Shown: positions 37,788 to 47,164 of the stretch, one piece after another
Layout of the letters: each line of letters starts with the position of its first letter
Numbering within the stretch: position 1 is the first letter of the stretch
Source: G963668435 sp963668435
GTDB taxonomy: Bacteria > Latescibacterota > Latescibacteria > Latescibacterales > Latescibacteraceae
NCBI GenBank assembly: GCA_963668435.2
Contig: CAXXSC010000001.1
Coordinates: forward strand, 1 to 64,000
Length of the DNA stretch: 64,000 bases
Direction: 5' to 3'
Position numbers and translations under genes: made by a program
Notes under the pieces: generated by a model
The model's database searches: none
What the model was told of the DNA's origin: nothing
Seen by the model: only the letters and a program-made list of their open reading frames with translations

Positions 37788-38579
37788 ATGGCCAAACCGA
37801 AAGTCCTGATACTCCGCACAGCCGGAACGAACTGCGACATGGAGAGCGCCTATGCCTGTGAACTGGCCGGGTTCGAGACTGAGCGTGTCCATGTAAACCG
37901 GATCGCCGCGGGCGAGATTAGTTTCGATGATTACTCATTCCTGTTCATTCCCGGCGGATTTTCCTATGGTGACGATGTCGCCGCGGGAAAAATCATGGCG
38001 CTGGAACTTAACAAGCGGCTCGGTGACGCCCTTTTCAAATTCGAGGATGCGGGCAAGCTGGCGCTGGGTGTCTGCAACGGTTTCCAGGTGCTGATCAAGA
38101 CAGGGCTCCTGCCGTTCCATACGGAGAATTTCTCCGACATGCGGGCGACTCTGACACTGAACGATTCCGGCAAGTTCGAGGACCGATGGGTACACCTCAA
38201 GACCGAGCCTGACAATGTATGCGTGTTCACGAAGAACATGAAGCCCCTGATGGAGCTTCCGATCGCCCATGCCGAGGGCAAATTCCTTGTCAAGGACAGC
38301 GGTACTCTCGATGAGCTCGAGAAGAACGGCCAGGTGGTTTTGAAGTATGCGGCAAAAGACGGCGGCGGCGAGCCCGCGTATCCCGAGGATCCGAATGGCT
38401 CGATCAAGCATATCGCAGGAATCTGCAACAAGCGCGGAACATTTTTCGGGCTCATGCCGCATCCCGAGCGTTTTCTTGCGAAGACAAACCATCCTCGCTG
38501 GACTCGTGAAAAACTGCCGGAGGAAGGTGACGGTCTCGCGTTCTTCAAGAATGCGTTCGAATACTGTTCCGGTATGTAA
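37788..38579 (+). CDS. purQ: Phosphoribosylformylglycinamidine synthase glutaminase subunit
   Basis: A class I glutamine amidotransferase of 263 residues: start VLILRTAGTNCDMESAYACELAGFE, oxyanion region FIPGGFSYGDDVAAGKIMA, nucleophile Cys in LALGVCNGFQVLIKTGLLP and His/Glu in GLMPHPERF. It releases ammonia from glutamine for PurL. GAGG lies 5 bases before the start. It is separated from purL by the deacetylase-like lipoprotein gene but probably shares the transcript; a terminator follows. Confidence 0.94.
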   Translation: MAKPKVLILRTAGTNCDMESAYACELAGFETERVHVNRIAAGEISFDDYSFLFIPGGFSYGDDVAAGKIMALELNKRLGDALFKFEDAGKLALGVCNGFQVLIKTGLLPFHTENFSDMRATLTLNDSGKFEDRWVHLKTEPDNVCVFTKNMKPLMELPIAHAEGKFLVKDSGTLDELEKNGQVVLKYAAKDGGGEPAYPEDPNGSIKHIAGICNKRGTFFGLMPHPERFLAKTNHPRWTREKLPEEGDGLAFFKNAFEYCSGM

Positions 38580-38600
38580 TACACCAGAATTACATTATTC

Positions 38601-38637
38601 AAAAGCATTGCCGGGTATTCCTGACAATGCTTTTTTA
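38601..38637 (+). terminator. Terminator after purQ
   Basis: AAAAGCATTG and CAATGCTTTT form a 10-bp stem with a 14-base loop, followed by a T run. Confidence 0.85.
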
Positions 38638-38765
38638 TTAGTGGGCAGCCAAGAAAAATCTGTCGCAGTCCCGAGTTATTATATACCTTTCTTTTCAGGG
38701 ATGATTCGGCTCACGAAAGTTGTTCCGCGAGACTGTTTTTACAGGGAGATATTGCTATTATTTCC

Positions 38766-41414
38766 ATGCATACACACCAACGCTTATGTCGTTTTCTTCT
38801 CGTTATATATCTGCTGTTGCCAGTGTTTTTCTTTTCGGCAGCCGCAGAGGCGGAAGACGGCAGTGTATATCATGTCCTTCTGCTCAATTCCTATCATCAG
38901 GGCTATGGGACGGATAACTATGCGGTGATCAAGTCCGTGTTGACGGATTCAGGCCTTTCTGTTGAGCTTTACAGCGAATATTTCGACTCGAAACGTTTCA
39001 CCAGTGAGGCACAGGCGCAGCTTTTTCGGGAGATGCTGGCGAGAAAATACGGAAATCTCCATCTGGATATTATTATCTCGACCGATGACAATGCGCTTTC
39101 GTTCCTCGTTCAGCACAAGGATGATGTTTTCGGAAAGATACCGGTCGTATTCGGCGGAATAAACAATATCGCTATTGCCGACGATCTTGACCGAGATAGC
39201 TATACGGGATTTTTCGAAACGGTCCGTATCGAAGAAACCATTGATCTGGCCCTGAAACTCCATCCCAATGTGAAAAAGATCGTTGTTATCCACGACGATA
39301 CCGATACCAGCAACAGCATGCATGATGAAGTGATGCAGATAAAGGACCAGTATCCAGAAATCGGTTTCGAGCATATCAGCGGCCATGATAACAGCAGTGA
39401 AAGCATGATTCAGTCAACATCTTCGCTTCCCGGTAATTCAGTGGCACTCCTCATGCTCTGGAACAGAGGGCTCGACGGCAGGTATTATTCCCAGCAGGAA
39501 TCGGCTGCCATGATAAGTAAAGTGTCGCCGGTCCCTGTGTACTGCATAACACTTCCACCCATTGGCCACGGTGTGGTCGGTGGTAAAGTTCAGCGATATG
39601 AAACGCATATCGAGGCGGTGGCCGGTTATGCAATACGGGTGCTTCAGGGCGAAAGCACCCGTGACCTTCCCCTTGTGTCCGACCCTTTCAGCGAATATGT
39701 TTTCGATTACAATCAATTGCATCACTGGAACATCAGGCTGTCCAACCTCCCAGACAGCAGCACGATACTGAACAGGCCCCAGAATTTTTATTCACTCAAC
39801 AAGGAACTGGTCTGGTTTTTCGCGGTCATACTGGCTTTGAGTATTGCCACGATTGTAGTCCTCACGCTCTATTTTTCGGGCAGGGTGGCAATGGAGCGGA
39901 AGATCAGGGAAGGTGAAAAACGATACCGCCTTCTTTTCGAAACCTCACGCGACCCTCTGAATATCAACACACCTGACGGCAAGGTTATCGATGTCAACCA
40001 GGCATTCCTGGACCTTTTCGGCTATAAAAGGGAAGATATCGTTGATTTTCATATGACTGATATATATTTCGAGCCCTCGGACCGCCCCGCGATTCTGGCG
40101 AGACTTTTAAAAGAAGGGTATATCAAGAACTATCCGGTCAAGCTCAAAAACAAAGACGGTACCTTGATCGACGCGTTGTTCACGGCCAACCTCATGAAAG
40201 ACGAGAACGGCAATCCGGATCAAATCTTTGTCAATACCCACGATGTCGGAGAACGCAAACGTCTCGAAACGCAGCTCATGCAGGCGCATAAAATGGAGTC
40301 GGTGGGACGTCTTGCCGGTGGTATCGCCCATGATTTCAACAACATCCTCACCGCGATCATCGGCTATACCGAGTTTGCGCTTTCCTCGGTCGAAATGAAG
40401 GATGAGTTGTACGAAGACCTTGTGGAGATAAAGAAAAACGCTGACCGTGCGGCCGAGCTGACGAAGAAGCTTCTTGCCTTTTCACGGCGTCAGATGGCGG
40501 CTCCACGTGTTATGAACCTGAATGAAGCGCTGACCGACATGGAAAAGATGCTGAAACGCCTTATTGGTGAAAACATACAATTCAATACTGTGTTCGTTGA
40601 GGATATCTGGAAAGTTTTTATCGATCCCGGGCAGATCGAGCAGGTGCTCGTCAACCTCGTTGTCAATGCCAGGGATGCTATCGGTGAAAAAGGAACAATA
40701 ACAGTCGAGACCGCCAATACACGTTTCGGAGAGCATGTAAGCCACAATCATTTCGATGTCGTTCCCGGTGAATACGTGATGCTTGCTGTCAGCGATGATG
40801 GTGTCGGCATCGATGAGATAACAAAGAACAAGATTTTCGACCCGTTTTTCACCACGAAAGAGCAGGGTAAGGGAACGGGTCTCGGGCTTGCGACCTGTTA
40901 CGGCATCGTGAAGCAGAACCGCGGCTACATCTGGGTATACAGCGAGCCGGGAATGGGGACAACATTCAAGGTTTATTTCCCCTGCGATTCCGGCATATCC
41001 ACCGAGGAACAGGGACAGGAGCAGGAAACACCGGTGGAGGTCATCGGCGGCGTCGAGACAGTCCTTGTCGCCGAGGACGAAGAGTCTGTGCGTAAGATGA
41101 TTGTCCGTGCGCTGGAGGAGAGCGGCTATACGGTGCATTGTGCGCATGATGGTGTCATGGCTCTCGAACTAATGGAAAAAGAGGGATTGAAGCCGGATAT
41201 CCTTGTAACTGATGCAGTCATGCCGAGAATGGGCGGTTTCGAACTGCACGAAAAGGCCTCCGGAATCCTGCCCTCGCTGAAAACGCTTTATATTACTGGT
41301 TATACCAATACTGTATTCAATACCAGGGGAGATGGTCCGCAGGCAAACCTTATCCAGAAGCCATTCACACAGGATAATTTCCTCTCAACAATCCGTTCAA
41401 TTCTCGACAGTTGA
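38766..41414 (+). CDS. Hybrid sensor histidine kinase with ABC-type substrate-binding sensor domain
   Basis: Signal/membrane segment at 8-28, then a periplasmic domain of about 300 residues of the ABC_sub_bind (TrpX-like) class (HVLLLNSYHQGYGTDNYAVIKSVL, IISTDDNALSFLVQHKDDVFGKIPVVFGGINN). A second membrane helix lies near 350-372, a PAS domain at about 383-505, HisKA with the phospho-His in GRLAGGIAHDFNNILTAI, an HATPase with DDGVGI and GKGTGLGLATCYGIVKQ, and a C-terminal receiver (VAEDEESVRKMI, acceptor Asp in ILVTDAVMPRMGG). It should sense a small ligand in the periplasm. No separate response regulator with an output domain adjoins it. The ribosome site is distant, so the exact start is uncertain. 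Confidence 0.88.
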   Translation: MHTHQRLCRFLLVIYLLLPVFFFSAAAEAEDGSVYHVLLLNSYHQGYGTDNYAVIKSVLTDSGLSVELYSEYFDSKRFTSEAQAQLFREMLARKYGNLHLDIIISTDDNALSFLVQHKDDVFGKIPVVFGGINNIAIADDLDRDSYTGFFETVRIEETIDLALKLHPNVKKIVVIHDDTDTSNSMHDEVMQIKDQYPEIGFEHISGHDNSSESMIQSTSSLPGNSVALLMLWNRGLDGRYYSQQESAAMISKVSPVPVYCITLPPIGHGVVGGKVQRYETHIEAVAGYAIRVLQGESTRDLPLVSDPFSEYVFDYNQLHHWNIRLSNLPDSSTILNRPQNFYSLNKELVWFFAVILALSIATIVVLTLYFSGRVAMERKIREGEKRYRLLFETSRDPLNINTPDGKVIDVNQAFLDLFGYKREDIVDFHMTDIYFEPSDRPAILARLLKEGYIKNYPVKLKNKDGTLIDALFTANLMKDENGNPDQIFVNTHDVGERKRLETQLMQAHKMESVGRLAGGIAHDFNNILTAIIGYTEFALSSVEMKDELYEDLVEIKKNADRAAELTKKLLAFSRRQMAAPRVMNLNEALTDMEKMLKRLIGENIQFNTVFVEDIWKVFIDPGQIEQVLVNLVVNARDAIGEKGTITVETANTRFGEHVSHNHFDVVPGEYVMLAVSDDGVGIDEITKNKIFDPFFTTKEQGKGTGLGLATCYGIVKQNRGYIWVYSEPGMGTTFKVYFPCDSGISTEEQGQEQETPVEVIGGVETVLVAEDEESVRKMIVRALEESGYTVHCAHDGVMALELMEKEGLKPDILVTDAVMPRMGGFELHEKASGILPSLKTLYITGYTNTVFNTRGDGPQANLIQKPFTQDNFLSTIRSILDS

Positions 41415-41439
41415 TTCAGCTTGCCAGAAAGGACCAACC

Positions 41440-43638
41440 ATGCAGGATGCTACGGTGAAAGACACCGTTATCGAACTTTTGAAAAAGTCCTCAAAAAGCA
41501 GGATCCGGCGTCGGCAGCTTTATAAACTATCCGCGATCAAGGGCCTCGATTATGAGGATTTCAAACGCGTACTCGATGATATGGAGGCCGCGGGAACAAT
41601 TGTCCGGCTCAAGGGACGGCGTTTTTCCCTTCCCGAGGCAAGCGGCATTTTTACAGGTGTGTTCACGCTTGCCCGCAATGGCGGCGGTTATATCCGCTCT
41701 GAAGACGGCGTTTCCTATTATGTCATGCCGAGGAACGCGAAAGGCGCTCTTTCCGGCGACACTGTCCGGGCCGATATCAGCCGGAAAAACCGTCCGGGTT
41801 ATTCCCCGACCGCGAAAGTTCTTGAAATAATCGAGCGTTCCAGCACGCCGGTTATCGGTATATTCAGGCGCACCGTCGCAGCGGAATACATCATGCCCAA
41901 AGATGAGAAACTCTCCAGTATGCTGGTGAAGAATGCCGAGGATTTCGAGGTCAAAGAAGGCGACATGGTAGTGGTGCACATCGACATGCCGCAAAAGGGA
42001 TTTTCCAAGCCCATGTGCGAGATAGTCGAGGTGCTGGGTGATCCCGACGCTCCCGGTGTGGATGTGGTTGCCATCGCGAGACAATACCGTCTGGCAATCG
42101 AGTTTCCCGAGGAGGTCCTCGACGAAGTCAAGGGGCTGTTCGATGATCTCGGCGAGGAGGCATTTGCAGGGCGCAGGGATAATCGCGATACGGTGACATT
42201 CACTATTGACCCCGATGACGCGAAGGATTTCGATGACGCCATATCGATCTCGAAGGACGATGCCGGGAATTTCCATCTCGGTGTGCATATCGCCGATGTC
42301 GCCCACTATGTCAAGGACCATTCGCGCTGCGACCGGGAGGCCCAGAAACGCGGTATGAGCTGTTACCTTGTCGATCGTGTGCTGCCCATGCTTCCCGAGA
42401 GGCTTTCGAATGATCTCTGCAGTCTCAAGCCGGATGTTGACCGTTTGACCAAGAGTGTCTTTGCGGTCGTTTCGTCGCGCGGTGATGTGCTGTCGAGCGA
42501 GATAGACAATACGGTGATCCATTCCGACATGCGTCTGACCTACAAGCAGGTACAGACACGATTGGACGGCAAAACCGGCAACGGCGCCGGGGATATCACC
42601 CCCGAGGTTTTCGAGGGGCTCACGCTCCTGTCCGAACTCGCCGACCTTCTGATAAAAAAACGCGAGGATCGCGGCACGATAGATTTTGTCAATCCCGAGG
42701 CGAAAATCATCCTCGACGAGCTTGGCAAACCGGTGGATATTATCAAGTATGAGCAGCTCAAGGCGCACAAGATGATCGAGGAGGCGATGATCCTCGCCAA
42801 TGTGATCACTGCCCGTTCGCTCGGCGAGACCGAGGCGCCGTTCCTGTACCGTATCCACGACACGCCCGACAAGGAGAAACTGGCCGGATTCGCAGAAACT
42901 GCCAAGGCTCTCGGTTATTCTTTCAAAGCTTCCCGGGCGGACGACCGCGAGTACATCCGCGATTTTCTGAGGAGCATCTCGGAATCCAATCACGAGCGCA
43001 CCCTGAACATGCTCATGCTGCGTTCCATGAAACGCGCCCGCTACTCGATCTCCAACAGCGGCCATTACGGGCTGGCGCTCAAACATTACACGCATTTTAC
43101 CTCGCCCATCCGCCGTTATCCCGACCTGATCGTGCACCGTCAGCTCGACAACTATGTCATCCACGGCAAACGTTCGGACAACCACGAGCGTGATTATTAC
43201 GATGCCCTCGGTGATGCGATCACCCAGCAGGAGATTAACACCGATAACGCTGAGCGTGACTCGATCAAGATGAAAGCCGCTGAGTTCATGAACGGGCATC
43301 TCGGCGAAGAGTTCGAGGGGACAATCACCGGCATGGTGCCCTCAGGATTCTGGGTCGAGCTCGACCGCTATTTCGTGGAGGGATTCGTACATGTCTCGAA
43401 CCTTCACAACGACTATTATATCATCGATGATCACGGTGTGGCTCTGGTGGGACGATCGTCCGGCCATCGGTTCATGCTGGGGGACCGTCTGAAAGTGCAG
43501 GTGGCGGCCGCCGACAAGGACAAGGCCGAGATCGATTTCATGGTCGTCGCGCCGCTGTCAAAACGGAAACTGCGCCCGAACAGCAACTCGAACAGCAAAA
43601 AGAAGCCGAACACAAAAAAGAAAAAGAAAAGACGGTAA
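41440..43638 (+). CDS. rnr: Ribonuclease R
   Basis: A 3'-5' exoribonuclease for structured RNA. The start at 41440 has AAAGGA six bases upstream. Order: N-terminal winged-helix-like segment (RIRRRQLYKLSAIKGLDYEDFKRVLDDME), OB/cold-shock domains (about 70-220), RNB catalytic domain with TIDPDDAKDFDDAIS as the metal-binding Asp cluster and later HYTHFTSPIRRYPDLIVHRQL, an S1 domain (about 625-705; GTITGMVPSGFWVELDRYFVEGFVHVSNL) and a Lys/Asn/Ser-rich tail. Length 732 is normal. It starts 26 bases after the sensor kinase, so co-transcription is possible. Confidence 0.95.
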   Translation: MQDATVKDTVIELLKKSSKSRIRRRQLYKLSAIKGLDYEDFKRVLDDMEAAGTIVRLKGRRFSLPEASGIFTGVFTLARNGGGYIRSEDGVSYYVMPRNAKGALSGDTVRADISRKNRPGYSPTAKVLEIIERSSTPVIGIFRRTVAAEYIMPKDEKLSSMLVKNAEDFEVKEGDMVVVHIDMPQKGFSKPMCEIVEVLGDPDAPGVDVVAIARQYRLAIEFPEEVLDEVKGLFDDLGEEAFAGRRDNRDTVTFTIDPDDAKDFDDAISISKDDAGNFHLGVHIADVAHYVKDHSRCDREAQKRGMSCYLVDRVLPMLPERLSNDLCSLKPDVDRLTKSVFAVVSSRGDVLSSEIDNTVIHSDMRLTYKQVQTRLDGKTGNGAGDITPEVFEGLTLLSELADLLIKKREDRGTIDFVNPEAKIILDELGKPVDIIKYEQLKAHKMIEEAMILANVITARSLGETEAPFLYRIHDTPDKEKLAGFAETAKALGYSFKASRADDREYIRDFLRSISESNHERTLNMLMLRSMKRARYSISNSGHYGLALKHYTHFTSPIRRYPDLIVHRQLDNYVIHGKRSDNHERDYYDALGDAITQQEINTDNAERDSIKMKAAEFMNGHLGEEFEGTITGMVPSGFWVELDRYFVEGFVHVSNLHNDYYIIDDHGVALVGRSSGHRFMLGDRLKVQVAAADKDKAEIDFMVVAPLSKRKLRPNSNSNSKKKPNTKKKKKRR

Positions 43639-43794
43639 TATTCAGGCCGTATTGAGCTTTTTCAGCGGCGATTCTGGATTATTTATGCGGCTTGATTTAT
43701 CACGGCTGATTGATGTTGGCTGATAGAAGAGAGTCGGGAGCGCCAACTTGTATCTTGAGGATAATAGCACGAAAAAAATATATTGGAGGAAGAT

Positions 43795-45159
43795 ATGCCG
43801 AGACAATCCACTTCGAGAAGGGACTTCCTGAAAACACTGGGCGCGGGCGTACTCGGATCTGCACTCGCTCCGGGCATTGCCGGGGCGGCGAAACGGCGAC
43901 CCAATGTGCTGCTGATTTTTACTGACGATCAGGGTTCGATGGATCTCAACTGCTATGGCGCCAAGGACCTTTACACACCGAACCTCGACCGCCTGGCGAC
44001 ACAGGGGACCCGTTTCACCCAGTTCTATGTCGGTGCGCCGGTTTGCTCTCCCTCGCGTGCGTCGCTGCTTACGGGGCGCTGTCCGCAGCGTGCCGGTCTC
44101 GCCACAAATTCCTGGGGAGACCGGGGCCTTCCGCCCGAGCAGGTGACATTCGCCGAGACATTCAAGGCCGCAGGCTACCATACGGGTATTATCGGCAAAT
44201 GGCATCTCGGCGACACGCCGCGTCTCGCACCACGCAAACAGGGTTTCGACGAGTTCTTCGGGCACAAGGTGGGCTGTATCGACAACTACTCCCACTATTT
44301 CTACTGGCAGGGGCCGAACAAGCATGACCTCTGGAGGAACGAGGAGGAGATATGGGCGGAGGGCAGCTTTTTCCCCGACATGGTTGTCAGCGAGGCGAGC
44401 CGTTTCTTCGAGGAGAACAAGGACAGGGAGTTTTTCCTCTACCTGCCGTTCAATATGCCGCACTATCCCTTGCAGGGGCAGGCGAAATTCCGCGAGCGCT
44501 ACAAACATCTCGATGCGCCGCGCAGAATGTACTGCGAGTTCATGTCCACCTGTGACGAGAAAATCGGCCAGGTGATCGACAAGGTCGACGAGCTCGGACT
44601 CAGGGATAACACCATCATTGTCTACCTGAGCGACCACGGCCATTCCGAGGAGGAACGGACTTTCGGCGGCGGCGGGTATTCCGGCCCCTATCGTGGTTAC
44701 AAGTTCAATCTCTGGGAGGGCGGCATACGCGTGCCATGCATCGTATCGTGGCCGGGTCATATCCCCGAGAACGAGGTGCGCGACCAGCTCGCGACCAGCA
44801 TGGACTGGTTCCCGACCATGGCGAAATACTGCGGTGTGCCGATGCCGAAACACACCATCGACGGCTGTGATATTTCCGCTGTGATCGAGTCGGCTGACGC
44901 GAAAACGCCGCACGAGGTGTTCAACTGGCAGTTCAACAAGCACTGGGTTGTGCGCGAGGGCAACTGGAAACTGGTCTATAAGGGTCCCTCGACCGAGGAA
45001 AACGGCGTAAAAATCCCGCAGGCCGAGTATTTCCTTTCCGATCTCTCGAAAGATGTGACTGAAACGAAAAATATCGCCGACCGTCATCCCGATGTTGTCC
45101 GCCGCCTGACCGCGATACATGAAAAATGGGCAGGCGAGGTCGGCGCTGAAAAACTGTAA
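43795..45159 (+). CDS. Tat-exported sulfatase
   Basis: Start 43795 follows GGAGGAAG. The twin-arginine signal STSRRDFLKTLGAG directs folded export. The sulfatase domain opens with PNVLLIFTDDQGSMDLNCYG (metal-binding Asp pair) and carries C84-S-P-S-R, the formylglycine site, in VCSPSRASLLTGRCPQRAGL. Further family blocks are GYHTGIIGKWHLG and IIVYLSDHGHS. It removes sulfate esters, probably from a sulfated glycan, after maturation by an anaerobic sulfatase-maturating enzyme not seen here. Length 454 is typical of family S1. The next gene, an esterase, starts 55 bases downstream. Confidence 0.93.
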   Translation: MPRQSTSRRDFLKTLGAGVLGSALAPGIAGAAKRRPNVLLIFTDDQGSMDLNCYGAKDLYTPNLDRLATQGTRFTQFYVGAPVCSPSRASLLTGRCPQRAGLATNSWGDRGLPPEQVTFAETFKAAGYHTGIIGKWHLGDTPRLAPRKQGFDEFFGHKVGCIDNYSHYFYWQGPNKHDLWRNEEEIWAEGSFFPDMVVSEASRFFEENKDREFFLYLPFNMPHYPLQGQAKFRERYKHLDAPRRMYCEFMSTCDEKIGQVIDKVDELGLRDNTIIVYLSDHGHSEEERTFGGGGYSGPYRGYKFNLWEGGIRVPCIVSWPGHIPENEVRDQLATSMDWFPTMAKYCGVPMPKHTIDGCDISAVIESADAKTPHEVFNWQFNKHWVVREGNWKLVYKGPSTEENGVKIPQAEYFLSDLSKDVTETKNIADRHPDVVRRLTAIHEKWAGEVGAEKL

Positions 45160-45214
45160 TGTCCGAACATGCTCCGGTGTCGATGCCGCTGCTGTTTATG
45201 AAAAGGATGCTGCC

Positions 45215-46318
45215 ATGAAACGTTCGATTTTCTGTATGCTGTTTCTGATAGTGCTATCGTCGCTGGCGGACGCGCAGCTTCGCGACCCCGCCACCTCGCC
45301 GGTGTTCAACGCCGACCGCACTGTGACTTTCCGGCTTCGCGCCCCCGAGGCGGACAATGTGAAACTCAATGCCCAGTTCCTCGATGAGCCGACGCCGATG
45401 AAAAAGAATGCCGATGGTGTCTGGGAACTCACTGTCGGGCCCGCAGAGCCGAAAGTGTATTACTATAGTTTCCTCGTGGATGGTGTCAGCGTGATGGATC
45501 CACAGAATCCGGCGATCGCGACCTCGCTGTTGCCAAGCGCAAGCACGATCAACTATCCCGGTGACGGCCCCCAGTTCTACGATGAACAGGATGTGCCCCA
45601 CGGTGTCGTGCACACCCATCATTATCATTCGAAACTGGAGAACGCCAGCCGCCGCCTCAACGTATATACACCGCCGGGCTACGATCCCGCAAAAAAATAT
45701 CCGGTGCTCTATCTTTTCCACGGTTATTCGGACAATGATAGGGGCTGGATCGATCTCGGCCGGGCAAATTTCATCCTGGATAACCTGATCGACGAAAAGA
45801 AAGCCGTTCCCATGATCATCGTGATGCCGTTCGGCTATTCCGAGCCGAGACCGGGAGACAATGGTGATGATTGGGGCGACTGGGCCCTGAATGTGGTTCC
45901 ACGCTACGAGCGCGATATAATGAACGAGATCATCCCGCTGGTAGAGGGGGCGTATTCAACCGCAAAAGGCCGTGAGAACAGGGCTGTCGCGGGCCTTTCC
46001 ATGGGCGGCGGACAGTCGCTCTATGTCGGGCTCAAGAACCTCGATTCGTTCGCGTGGGTCGGTGCATTCAGCGCGGCGGCGAACCCGAAACTCCACGGGC
46101 CGCTTCTTGCCACCAGTTCCGCGAAGATCAATGCGAGCCTGAAACTGTTCTGGATCGCTATTGGCGAGGATGATTTCCTGCTTCAGGCAAACAAGGAATT
46201 CACCGGCGACCTGAAAGCGAAAGGGATCAAACACGAATTTTATTTAACGGAGGGCCCGCATACCTGGTGGGTCTGGCACCGTTATCTCAGGGATTTCTCA
46301 CAGCGCCTGTTCAAATGA
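45215..46318 (+). CDS. Secreted CE1-like esterase with N-terminal E-set/CBM48-like domain
   Basis: Start 45215 follows AAAGGA-type spacing. Signal peptide (FCMLFLIVLSSLADA), then an immunoglobulin-like E-set domain (VTFRLRAPEADNVKLNAQF ... GVWELTVGPAEPKVYYYSFLVDG) as in Fes and feruloyl esterases. The alpha/beta-hydrolase domain has YPVLYLFHGYSDNDRGW, the nucleophile Ser in AVAGLSMGGGQSL, and His near the end (TEGPHTWWVWHRYL). It probably cleaves acyl or feruloyl esters on polysaccharides; it follows the sulfatase closely and may act on the same substrate. Confidence 0.85.
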   Translation: MKRSIFCMLFLIVLSSLADAQLRDPATSPVFNADRTVTFRLRAPEADNVKLNAQFLDEPTPMKKNADGVWELTVGPAEPKVYYYSFLVDGVSVMDPQNPAIATSLLPSASTINYPGDGPQFYDEQDVPHGVVHTHHYHSKLENASRRLNVYTPPGYDPAKKYPVLYLFHGYSDNDRGWIDLGRANFILDNLIDEKKAVPMIIVMPFGYSEPRPGDNGDDWGDWALNVVPRYERDIMNEIIPLVEGAYSTAKGRENRAVAGLSMGGGQSLYVGLKNLDSFAWVGAFSAAANPKLHGPLLATSSAKINASLKLFWIAIGEDDFLLQANKEFTGDLKAKGIKHEFYLTEGPHTWWVWHRYLRDFSQRLFK

Positions 46319-46359
46319 CAGGAAAAAAACAAACAAGAAATATGAAGTAAGGAGCCGTC

Positions 46360-46677
46360 ATGAAAAAAATTGTTTTGACCGGACTGTTCGTTCTGCTTGC
46401 CACCGCCCTTCTTTCCTCCTGCGCTGTTGTCGGCAAGGATTTCCCTACCGACAAGGTGTCCATGATCAAGATCGACCAGAGCACGAAAGCCGACATCAAC
46501 AGCCTGTTCGGCACTCCCTGGCGCACCGGTGTCGAGGACGGCGACAAGACCTGGACCTACGGCTACTACAAATACACCCTTTTCGGCAGTTCAGTCACAC
46601 GCGACCTGATCGTGCGTTTCAACGAGGCGGGGACGGTTACCTCCTACTCGTTCAATACCTCCGATTTCGAGGAATAA
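46360..46677 (+). CDS. Small BamE/SmpA-like lipoprotein
   Basis: A 105-residue lipoprotein with lipobox LLSSC (near 21) and GTAAGGAG just upstream. The mature part (DKVSMIKIDQSTKADINSLFGTPWRTGVEDGDKTWTYGYYKYTLFG) follows the SmpA/OmlA pattern: helix, then xGxPxxxxxxxxxxxWxY. Such domains often help outer-membrane assembly, but many paralogues have no known role. It follows the esterase gene by 41 bases. Confidence 0.6.
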   Translation: MKKIVLTGLFVLLATALLSSCAVVGKDFPTDKVSMIKIDQSTKADINSLFGTPWRTGVEDGDKTWTYGYYKYTLFGSSVTRDLIVRFNEAGTVTSYSFNTSDFEE

Positions 46678-46701
46678 AGGATTGACGAAGATGAGGAAAT
46701 A

Positions 46702-47111
46702 ATGACAGATAATGACTGCAGAGACGCAAAGACGCAAAGGGTAAACAAGATTTCAAATATGGTCATAGGTGCCGAAATTGAAGTTCATAAGACATTGGGA
46801 CCTAGTTTGTTGGAAAGTGTTTACCAAGAATGTTTATGTGTGGAACTTGAGAAACTTGGTCTTTACGTTGAGCGGCAAATCTTGATGCCAATAACTTATA
46901 AGGGAAAGCGACTTGAAGCCGGATTCCGATTAGACATTTTTGTTGAAAAATTCTTGTTATCGAGGTGAAAACCTTTGAAAAAGTACTACCAGTTCATGAA
47001 GCTCAATTATTATCGTATCAGAAAATGAGCAGTTGTAAGTTGGTACTTTTATTGATTTTCTATACTCCTGTAATGAGGCGGGGGATTAAACGAGTTGTGA
47101 ATAAACTTTAA
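46702..47111 (+). pseudogene. GxxExxY protein gene, frameshifted
   Basis: The first 88 codons give NMVIGAEIEVHKTLGPSLLESVYQECLCVELEKLGLYVERQ, the family signature with GAEIEVHKTLGP and the following VERQ. The frame ends in TGA at 46965-46967, but one base earlier in phase it continues as VIEVKTFEKVLPVHEAQLLSYQK and GIKRVVNKL, ending TAA at 47111, exactly the missing C-terminal half. A one-base loss near 46950 explains it, or a sequencing error. The N-terminal codons translate an inserted spacer repeat (CRDAKTQR). Confidence 0.85.
46714..46742. repeat. 'gcaaagacgcaaag' repeat, left flank of the GxxExxY gene
   Basis: GCAGAGACGCAAAGACGCAAAGG lies inside the first codons; its inverted partner is downstream at about 47114-47142 (CTTTGCGTCATAGCGTCTTTGCG). 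Together they bracket the GxxExxY gene as an inverted pair. Confidence 0.75.
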
Positions 47112-47113
47112 CG

Positions 47114-47142
47114 AACTTTGCGTCATAGCGTCTTTGCGTTGT
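47114..47142. repeat. 'ctttgcgtctttgcg' repeat, right flank of the GxxExxY gene
   Basis: Inverted partner of the repeat at 46714-46742, beginning three bases after the ancestral stop codon of the GxxExxY gene. Confidence 0.75.
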
Positions 47143-47164
47143 TTATTTAAAGAAGGATCGAGGA

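Noticed and set aside
41527..43299. 590-codon minus-strand frame opposite rnr
   Set aside because: Antisense to RNase R; its length follows from codon bias in the GC-rich sense strand.
43642..45120. 492-codon minus-strand frame opposite the sulfatase
   Set aside because: The sense frame has the Tat signal and formylglycine motif; the antisense frame has none.
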